NCBI GenBank assembly: GCA_003242505.1
Contig: QGUP01000136.1
Span: 1 to 5,928 of the forward strand
DNA from: Bacillota bacterium
GTDB lineage: Bacteria > Bacillota > Sulfobacillia > Symbiobacteriales > ZC4RG38
Direction of reading: 5' to 3'
DNA: 5,928 bases
Under the pieces are notes generated by a model. It did not search any database and was not told the origin of the DNA. It saw only the letters and a list, made by a program, of their open reading frames with translations. Positions 1 through 5,004 of this stretch are shown piece after piece; position 1 is the stretch's first letter, and every line of letters starts with the position of its first letter. Both the position numbers and the translations under genes were made by a program.

Positions 1-2196
1 CCCCTGAAGACCTTCGTTCCCCGGGCGGTGGCCCCGGCGCCGCCGCCGCCCCAGCGGATCGAGAAAGCCCCCGAGCCGCCGAAGCCCGCCGCGGAGGCCC
101 GACCGGCCGATGCTGCGGCCCGGGGCGACCGGGGCCAGGGGCAGCGGCCCGCCGCGGCCGCAGGCGCGCCCGCCCGGGGCGACCGGGGTCCCCGGCCCCA
201 GGGCGGCGGCCGGCCGGGCGGTCGGCCCGGTGGCCGGCCGCGGCCCTTGGCCATCCCCAAGGTTGATCCCAAGGTCGCGGAGCAGAAGCCGGAGTCCAAG
301 CGGCCTGGCCAGACCAAGGTGGTCAAGGAGAAGCCGGTCATCGACGACGAGCTCGACCGGCGGGATCGGCCGCCGGAGGAGAAGCTCTTTGGCCGGCGGC
401 CGCCGTCGAAGGCCGCGACGGTGGAGCGGCGGGCGGTTAAGCAAGAGATCACCATCGAAGGGCCAATCACCGTCAAGGAACTGGCCCATGAGATGGGCAT
501 CACCGCGGCCGAGGTGATCAAGAAGCTCCTGAACCTCGGCATGCTGGTCACCATCAATCAGGAACTGGACGTCGAGACCGCGCAGATCGTCGGCGCGGAG
601 TTCGGCGTCACCGTCAAGGTGAAGGAGATCGAGCCGGAGGTCGACTGGGACCAGATCGAGGATCCCGACGAGCCCGATGAGCTCAAGAAGCCCCGGCCGC
701 CGGTGGTTGTCGTCATGGGCCACGTGGACCACGGCAAGACCACCCTCCTGGACGCGATCCGCCAGACCCGGGTGGCCCAGGGGGAGGCCGGCGGCATCAC
801 CCAGCACATCGGCGCCTACCAGGTCGACGTCGGCGGCAAGAAGATCACCTTCCTGGACACCCCCGGCCACGAGGCCTTCACCGCCATGCGGGCCCGGGGC
901 GCCAAGGTGACCGACATCGCCGTGCTGGTGGTCGCCGCCGACGACGGGGTCATGCCCCAGACCGTCGAGGCCATCAACCACGCCAAGGCCGCGAACGTCC
1001 CCATCATCGTGGCCATCAACAAGATCGACAAGCCCGAGGCCAACCCGGACCGGGTCAAGGCGGAACTCACGGAGCACGGCCTGGTGGTGGAGGAGTGGGG
1101 CGGCGACGTCATCGCCGTGCCCGTCTCCGCCAAGGAGAAGACCAACCTGGACCTCCTGCTGGAGAACATCCTCCTGGTGGCCGAGCTTCAGGAACTGAAG
1201 GCCAACCCGGACAAGGAGGCCCGGGGCACCATCCTGGAGGCCGAGCTCGACCGGGGCATGGGCCCCGTGGGCACGGTCCTGGTCCAGGCCGGTACCCTCA
1301 AGGTGGGCGACGCCTTCGTCTGCGGCGCCACCTGGGGCAAGGTCCGGGCGATGTTCGACGATCGGGGCCGGAAGGTGAAGAAGGCCGGGCCGTCGACCCC
1401 GGTGCGGGTGGTGGGCTTCGACGCGGTGCCCGAGGCCGGCGACGTCTTCCGGGTGGTGCCGGACGAGAAGCAGGCCCGGAGCATCGCGGAGAAGCGGGCC
1501 CTGGCCCGGCGGATGCAGGAGCAGGCCCAGGCCCGGGTCACCCTCGAGGACCTGATGTCCCGGGTGAAGGAAGGCGAGGTTCAGGACCTCAACATCATCA
1601 TCAAGGCCGACGTGATGGGTTCGGTGGAGGCCCTCCGGGGCGCCCTGGAGAAGCTCTCCAACGAGGAGGTCCGGGTCCGGGTCATCCACGGCGGCGTCGG
1701 CGCCATCTCCGAGTCCGACGTCATGCTCGCCACCGCCTCCCGGGCGATCATCATCGGCTTCAACGTGCGGCCGGACGAGCGGGCCGCCCAGGCCGCCCGG
1801 CAGCAGAACGTGGAGATCAAGACCTACCGGGTCATCTACGAGGCCGTCGACGACGTCAAGGCCGCCATTCAGGGCATGCTGAAGCCCAAGTTCGAAGAGG
1901 TGATCCTGGGCAAGGCCCGGGTGCAGGCGGTCTTCAAGGTGCCCAAGGTGGGCAACGTCGCCGGTTGCCTGGTGACCGAGGGCAAGGTGCTCCGCAGCGC
2001 CAAGGCCCGGCTGGTCCGGGACGGCACCGTGGTCTGGGAGGGCGAGATCGCCTCCCTCAAGCGGTTCAAGGACGACGTCCGGGAGGTTGCCACCGGCCTG
2101 GAGTGCGGCATCGGCCTGGAGGGCTTCAACGACATCAAGGAAGGGGACGTCATCGAGGTCTTCACCGTGCAGGAGGTCAAGGCCGGGGCATCCTGA
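1..2196 (+). CDS. infB: Translation initiation factor IF-2, 5' end cut by the window
   Basis: GTPase that delivers fMet-tRNA to the 30S subunit and promotes 50S joining in the cytoplasm. The frame is open from base 1 with no convincing start. A GTG at 28 is in frame but lies inside the linker, so the true start is upstream. Residues below are numbered from base 1. A Pro/Ala/Gly/Arg-rich, probably disordered linker covers about 1-110, and an IF2_N module about 150-205. The G domain carries G1 GHVDHGKT (240-247), GGITQH in switch I (264-269), G3 DTPGH (286-290), G4 NKID (340-343) and G5 SAK (376-378). Domain II starts near 408 and domain III near 526. The C-terminal fMet-tRNA-binding region starts near 638 and contains ECG at 701-703. 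Only one IF2_N copy is visible; a further one is expected upstream from family knowledge. All GTPase motifs look intact, and the identity is certain. Confidence 0.98.
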   Translation, partial: PLKTFVPRAVAPAPPPPQRIEKAPEPPKPAAEARPADAAARGDRGQGQRPAAAAGAPARGDRGPRPQGGGRPGGRPGGRPRPLAIPKVDPKVAEQKPESKRPGQTKVVKEKPVIDDELDRRDRPPEEKLFGRRPPSKAATVERRAVKQEITIEGPITVKELAHEMGITAAEVIKKLLNLGMLVTINQELDVETAQIVGAEFGVTVKVKEIEPEVDWDQIEDPDEPDELKKPRPPVVVVMGHVDHGKTTLLDAIRQTRVAQGEAGGITQHIGAYQVDVGGKKITFLDTPGHEAFTAMRARGAKVTDIAVLVVAADDGVMPQTVEAINHAKAANVPIIVAINKIDKPEANPDRVKAELTEHGLVVEEWGGDVIAVPVSAKEKTNLDLLLENILLVAELQELKANPDKEARGTILEAELDRGMGPVGTVLVQAGTLKVGDAFVCGATWGKVRAMFDDRGRKVKKAGPSTPVRVVGFDAVPEAGDVFRVVPDEKQARSIAEKRALARRMQEQAQARVTLEDLMSRVKEGEVQDLNIIIKADVMGSVEALRGALEKLSNEEVRVRVIHGGVGAISESDVMLATASRAIIIGFNVRPDERAAQAARQQNVEIKTYRVIYEAVDDVKAAIQGMLKPKFEEVILGKARVQAVFKVPKVGNVAGCLVTEGKVLRSAKARLVRDGTVVWEGEIASLKRFKDDVREVATGLECGIGLEGFNDIKEGDVIEVFTVQEVKAGAS
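118..188 (+). repeat. In-frame 17-bp direct repeat pair in the IF2 linker
   Basis: A 17-bp sequence (gcccggggcgaccgggg) occurs at 118-134 and again at 172-188, 54 bp or 18 codons apart. Both copies are in frame and encode Ala-Arg-Gly-Asp-Arg-Gly. They lie in the low-complexity linker before the IF2_N module, a region that varies widely in length and composition among IF2 proteins. The pair most likely reflects local duplication or slippage in the linker, and no separate function is suggested. Confidence 0.7.
211..240 (+). repeat. Short Arg-Pro-Gly-Gly tandem repeat in the IF2 linker
   Basis: Codons 71-80, counted from base 1, read Arg-Pro-Gly-Gly, Arg-Pro-Gly-Gly, Arg-Pro: two full units and a partial third. 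The nucleotide copies differ at synonymous positions (for example ggcggt against ggtggc), so this is an imperfect 12-bp tandem repeat. It adds to the basic, flexible character of the linker, which may contact RNA; that role is inference. Confidence 0.6.
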
Positions 2197-2205
2197 CCCC
2201 GGCCA

Positions 2206-2237
2206 GGGGGGCCGGTCCGGCGGGGCCGGCCTTCCCC
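2206..2237 (+). other. GC-rich inverted repeat between infB and ylxP
   Basis: The 62-nt gap after the infB stop contains an inverted repeat. The left arm GGGGGGCCGG (2206-2215) can pair with CCGGCC (2226-2231) and CCCC (2234-2237) across a TT bulge, around a 10-nt loop. No run of T follows, so it is not a standard intrinsic terminator. It could be an RNA stability or attenuation element, or chance pairing in a very GC-rich gap. Confidence 0.35.
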
Positions 2238-2258
2238 GTATCCCGGGGGGTGGGCGCC

Positions 2259-2540
2259 GTGGTGGTGGCGGTGATCCGCTTTGACCTCAGCATCCCCCAC
2301 GCGACCAGCCTCAAGGAGAAACGGCGCGTGGTCAGCAGCATCATGGAAAAGGCCCGTTCCCGGTTCGGCGTGGCCGCGGCGGAGGTGGGGAGCCAGGACC
2401 TCTGGCAGCGGGCCGAGGTGGGGATGGCCCTGGTCTCCCCGGCCCTTCACCATGCCCGGGAGATGGCCGCCAAGGTGGTGGCCTTCGTGGAAAGCCACTT
2501 CGAGGGCGAGGTCTGCCGGGCCGAGGTCGAGATCCTGTGA
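2259..2540 (+). CDS. ylxP: YlxP-like DUF503 family protein
   Basis: Small protein of 93 residues, the usual size for DUF503, found beside infB and rbfA in many Bacillota. Its biochemical role is not firmly established; the location suggests a link to translation or ribosome assembly. Family hallmarks seen are the N-terminal hydrophobic strand VVAVIRFDL, the SLKEKRRVV segment (about residues 17-25), AEVGSQDLWQRAEVG in the middle, and a final strand ending VEVEIL. The GTG at 2259 is chosen because it gives the family-like start M-V-V-A-V-I-R and lies eight bases after a GGGGGG Shine-Dalgarno-like run (2245-2250). Other in-frame GTG codons at 2250, 2262, 2265 and 2271 are possible, so the start is uncertain by a few residues. 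It sits 62 nt after infB and 49 nt before rbfA. Confidence 0.9.
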   Translation: MVVAVIRFDLSIPHATSLKEKRRVVSSIMEKARSRFGVAAAEVGSQDLWQRAEVGMALVSPALHHAREMAAKVVAFVESHFEGEVCRAEVEIL

Positions 2541-2575
2541 GGAGCGGGACAGGCCCCGGGGGCGGACCGGCAGCG

Positions 2576-2583
2576 GGGAGGTG
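2576..2583 (+). promoter_or_regulatory. Ribosome binding site that decides the rbfA start
   Basis: GGGAGGTG at 2576-2583 matches the extended Shine-Dalgarno sequence AGGAGGTG in seven of eight bases. It lies six bases before the in-frame TTG at 2590, an ideal spacing. The competing GTG start at 2581 is itself part of this site and so would have no usable spacing. Confidence 0.7.
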
Positions 2584-2589
2584 CAGTCC

Positions 2590-2964
2590 TTGCGGCAGCA
2601 GCGTCTGGCCGAGCAGATTCGGGACGAAGTGGCCCAGATGCTCCAGGAAGAGGTAAAGGACCCGCGGATCGGCTTTGCGTCCATCGTCAAGGTGGAACTC
2701 TCCTCCGACCTGCGGGTCGCGAAGATCTACGTCAGCGTCCTGGGCGACCAGGCGGCCAAGGAGAACACCCTGAAGGGCCTGGAGAGCGCCCAGGGCTTTA
2801 TCCGCCGGGAGCTGGGCCAGCGGCTCCGGCTCCGGTTCATCCCTGAGATCCGCTGGGTGCTGGACGAGGGGATTGAGCACGGCGCCCGGATTGCGGAACT
2901 GCTGAAGGAGATCCGGCAGGGCAGCGGTCCGGAGGGCGGTCCCACCGGGGGGCAGGGCGGATGA
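2590..2964 (+). CDS. rbfA: 30S ribosome-binding factor A
   Basis: RbfA binds immature 30S subunits and assists late 16S rRNA processing and cold adaptation. From the TTG at 2590 the protein has 124 residues, close to the usual 115-130. The start gives M-R-Q-Q-R-L-A-E-Q, resembling family N-termini of the R-x-x-R-V-x-E-Q type. Seen next are VKDPRIGF (22-29), LRVAKIYVSVLGD (41-53), the Ala-x-Gly kink typical of the RbfA KH-like fold at A67-Q68-G69, and PEIRWVLDEGIEHGARI (85-101). After about residue 110 there is a short Gly-rich tail. A GTG at 2581 would add three residues but lies within the Shine-Dalgarno sequence. The reading frame is open further upstream into ylxP, but that stretch has no family similarity. 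The stop overlaps the nrnA start, which suggests translational coupling. Confidence 0.95.
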   Translation: MRQQRLAEQIRDEVAQMLQEEVKDPRIGFASIVKVELSSDLRVAKIYVSVLGDQAAKENTLKGLESAQGFIRRELGQRLRLRFIPEIRWVLDEGIEHGARIAELLKEIRQGSGPEGGPTGGQGG

Positions 2965-4070
2965 ACCCGCCGCGGCGCATCGGCCTGGAAGAGGCGGCGG
3001 CGCTGCTGGCCGAGGCGGGGCGGGTGCTGCTCTTCCTGCACATCTCCCCGGACGGGGACACCATCGGCTCCAGCCTGGCCCTCTGCCACGCCCTCCGGCA
3101 CCTGGGCAAGGAGGCCTGGTGCGTGGGGGTGGACCCGGTGCCCCGGATCTTCCGGTTCCTCCCCGGCTGGGACAGCCTCTTCGTCCCCTGGGCCGAGGTC
3201 CAGGGGGAGTGGGACCTCGGGGTCTTCCTGGACTGCGGGGACCGGCACCGGGTGGGGGCGGCGGAGCCCCTCCTCGGCCGGTGCCGGGTCACCCTGAACA
3301 TCGACCACCACGCCAGCAACAGCCTCTTCGGCGACTACAACTGGATCGACTATCAGGCGGCCGCGGTGGGGGAGATGACCTACCGGCTGATCCGGGCCCT
3401 GGGGGTGAGCCTGGACCCCGGGATGGCCACCTGCCTCTACACCTCCCTGGTGACCGACACCGGAAGCTTCCGCTATGAGTCCACCACCCCCGAGACCCAC
3501 CGGATCGCGGCGGAGCTCATCGCCGCCGGGGTGCGGCCGTACCAGGTGACCGAGGCGATCTTCGAGAACGAGACCGTGGCCCGGCTGCGGCTCCTCTCCC
3601 TCTGCCTGGGCACCCTGCGGCTCCACGCGGGCGGGCGGATCGCCACCCTGCAGGTGCCCCTCACGATGCTGGCGGAGGCGGGGGCGGAGCCGGAGGATGT
3701 GGACGGGCTGGTCAACTACGCCCGGTCGGTCCAGGGGGTCGAGGTGGGGATGCTCTTCCGGGAGGTGGAGCCCGGCCGGGTCCGGGTGAACCTCCGGTCC
3801 CGGGGACTGGTGGACGTGAGCGAGGTGGCCCGGCGGTTCGGCGGCGGCGGCCACCCCCGGGCCGCTGGGTGCACCCTGGCCGGCACCCTGGCGGAGGCCG
3901 AGGCCGCGGTGGTCGCGGCCGCGGCGGCGTGCCTGGCGCCGGAGGGGCTCGGGGGCGGCCCGGACCTGGCGCCGCCGGGGGCCCCGGGCCCGCATCCGCC
4001 CGGGGCGCAGGGACCGGCCCGGCCGGCCGGGGCCGGGGACCGGGAGCCGCCAGGGGAGGGAGCGGGCTGA
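2961..4070 (+). CDS. nrnA: DHH/DHHA1 phosphoesterase, NrnA-type nanoRNase and pAp phosphatase
   Basis: Mn-dependent cytoplasmic phosphoesterase of the DHH/DHHA1 family. NrnA homologues degrade 2-5 nt RNAs and dephosphorylate pAp to AMP. All metal-binding motifs are present: H27 with P-D-G-D at 30-33, D-C-G-D at 91-94, D-H-H at 115-117 and D166 in VTDTGSF. The DHHA1 domain ends with the substrate-binding GGGGH motif (294-298) followed by PRAAG. The ATG at 2961 overlaps the rbfA stop by four bases, and a GGGGGG run (2947-2952) lies eight bases upstream. The length is 369 residues against roughly 310-330 for typical members. The excess is a Gly/Pro/Ala-rich tail from about 326 that looks disordered. 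Family assignment is firm. The choice of NrnA over a closely related DHH member rests on size and operon position. Confidence 0.92.
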   Translation: MNPPRRIGLEEAAALLAEAGRVLLFLHISPDGDTIGSSLALCHALRHLGKEAWCVGVDPVPRIFRFLPGWDSLFVPWAEVQGEWDLGVFLDCGDRHRVGAAEPLLGRCRVTLNIDHHASNSLFGDYNWIDYQAAAVGEMTYRLIRALGVSLDPGMATCLYTSLVTDTGSFRYESTTPETHRIAAELIAAGVRPYQVTEAIFENETVARLRLLSLCLGTLRLHAGGRIATLQVPLTMLAEAGAEPEDVDGLVNYARSVQGVEVGMLFREVEPGRVRVNLRSRGLVDVSEVARRFGGGGHPRAAGCTLAGTLAEAEAAVVAAAAACLAPEGLGGGPDLAPPGAPGPHPPGAQGPARPAGAGDREPPGEGAG

Positions 4071-4089
4071 GCCCCGGCAGCCCCTCGCC

Positions 4090-4983
4090 ATGGACGGCGT
4101 GCTGAACGTCCTCAAGCCCCCGGGGATGACCTCCCACGACGTGGTCGCGTACCTGCGCCGGCTCCTCCGGGAGCGGCGGGGGGGCCCCACCCGCCCCCCC
4201 GCCCCCCCGGCCGCCGGGGGGCGGCCCCCCTGCCCCGGGCGGGGCCCCCGGCCCGCGGGGGGCCCCGCGCGGGGGGGGGGGGCCTACCGGGCGGAGGTCA
4301 CCTTCGGGATCGCCACCGACACCCTCGATGCCTACGGGACCGAGACCGAGCGCCGGCCGGTGCCGGGGCTCCGGGCCGGGGACCTGCTGGCGGTTCTGCC
4401 CCGGTTCCAGGGCGAGATCTGGCAGACCCCGCCCATGTACTCCGCGGTGAAGGTCGGGGGCCGGCGGCTCTACGAACTGGCCCGCGCGGGGCAGGAGGTG
4501 GAGCGGGCGCCCCGGCAGGTGACCATCCACCGGCTCAGCCTGGTGGCCTTCCGGCCTGGGGAGTTTCCCGTGGCCCGGCTGGACGTGGTCTGCTCCAAGG
4601 GGACGTACATCCGGACCCTGGCCGCGGACCTGGGCGCGGCCCTGGGGGTGCCGGCCCACCTCTCCCACCTGGTTCGGACCGGGTCCGGCCCCTTCACCCT
4701 GGAGACCGCGGTCACCCTGGAGGAGCTGGCCGCCCACGGGGCCGAACCGTACCTGGTCCCGCCGGCCCGGGCGGTGGCCCACCTGCCCCGGCTGGTCCTC
4801 CGGGACCCCCGGGCCGTCCGGGCGGTGGCCCACGGCCGGCCGCCCCGGCTGCCCCGGGGCTGGACCCCGCCGGAGCCGGGGCGGCCCTTCGCGGTCCTGG
4901 GGCCGGAGGAGGAGCTCCTGGCCGTGGCCAGCCTCGGGGCCCGGGGGGAGGTCCGGCTCCTCAAGGTGCTGGTCGGGGAGTAA
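4090..4983 (+). CDS. truB: tRNA pseudouridine(55) synthase, catalytic segment corrupted in this sequence
   Basis: TruB isomerises U55 in the T-arm of tRNAs to pseudouridine. The 297-residue frame has normal family length. The N-terminus MDGVLNVLKPPGMTSHDVV is typical. From AYR (65-67) onward the protein is again normal: EVTFGIATDTLDAYG, QTPPMYSAVK (112-121), the KGTYIRT segment (170-176) and a C-terminal PUA-like part ending RLLKVLVGE. Between them, residues 30-65 are a Gly/Pro/Arg stretch where the family has GHTGTLDP and the GxATRL motif. The catalytic aspartate position is Ala38 (GCC, 4201-4203). Frame and spacing are preserved, so a consensus-sequence fault is the likeliest cause; true inactivation is the alternative. 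The ATG at 4090 fits the M-[DN]-G family start, but the nearest Shine-Dalgarno-like run (GGGGAGGGAG, 4053-4062) is 27 nt away. Initiation may therefore depend on ribosomes finishing nrnA, 19 nt upstream. Confidence 0.9.
   Translation: MDGVLNVLKPPGMTSHDVVAYLRRLLRERRGGPTRPPAPPAAGGRPPCPGRGPRPAGGPARGGGAYRAEVTFGIATDTLDAYGTETERRPVPGLRAGDLLAVLPRFQGEIWQTPPMYSAVKVGGRRLYELARAGQEVERAPRQVTIHRLSLVAFRPGEFPVARLDVVCSKGTYIRTLAADLGAALGVPAHLSHLVRTGSGPFTLETAVTLEELAAHGAEPYLVPPARAVAHLPRLVLRDPRAVRAVAHGRPPRLPRGWTPPEPGRPFAVLGPEEELLAVASLGARGEVRLLKVLVGE
4178..4284 (+). other. Near-pure G/C patch, probable consensus error
   Basis: In 107 bases only A4189 and T4231 are not G or C. The next 107 bases of the same gene hold about 26 A/T by hand count. 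The patch is made of homopolymer runs: G7 at 4178, C7 at 4194 and 4202, G6 at 4216 and 4257, C6 at 4225, and G12 at 4271-4282. It also holds self-complementary segments such as CCCGCGGG (4252-4259) and CCCCGCGCGGGG (4263-4274), plus a 7-bp stem, 4209-4215 with 4220-4226. It overlies the truB catalytic motif without shifting the frame. Confidence 0.85.
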
Positions 4984-4992
4984 CCCAAGGAC

Positions 4993-4997
4993 GGAGG
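4993..4997 (+). promoter_or_regulatory. Shine-Dalgarno sequence of ribF
   Basis: GGAGG followed by AAG lies seven bases before the ATG at 5005, inside the 21-nt gap after the truB stop. It is one of the two strongest ribosome binding sites in the window, along with that of rbfA, and supports the ribF start. Confidence 0.8.
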
Positions 4998-5004
4998 AAG
5001 GCCC

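Noticed and set aside
28..30. GTG at 28 as the infB start
   Set aside because: The frame is open to base 1, and the GTG falls in the linker without a Shine-Dalgarno sequence. IF2 proteins of this group begin well upstream with an N-terminal module absent from the window.
2206..2237. Intrinsic terminator after infB
   Set aside because: The hairpin is not followed by a T-run, and the downstream genes belong to the same conserved operon, so termination here is unlikely.
1095..2258. Long open frame on the + strand upstream of and in frame with ylxP
   Set aside because: The translation is a Gly/Arg/Pro-rich shadow of infB in another frame, a usual by-product of very high GC. Only the part from about 2259 resembles a protein family.
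2727..4190. 487-codon open frame on the minus strand opposite rbfA and nrnA
   Set aside because: Low-complexity translation opposite two genes with complete family motifs; no recognisable fold or ribosome binding site.
4178..4284. The G/C patch as an inserted mobile or repeat element in truB
   Set aside because: It replaces, rather than adds to, the expected catalytic codons. Spacing is unchanged, there is no target duplication, and surviving residues line up with the TruB consensus.
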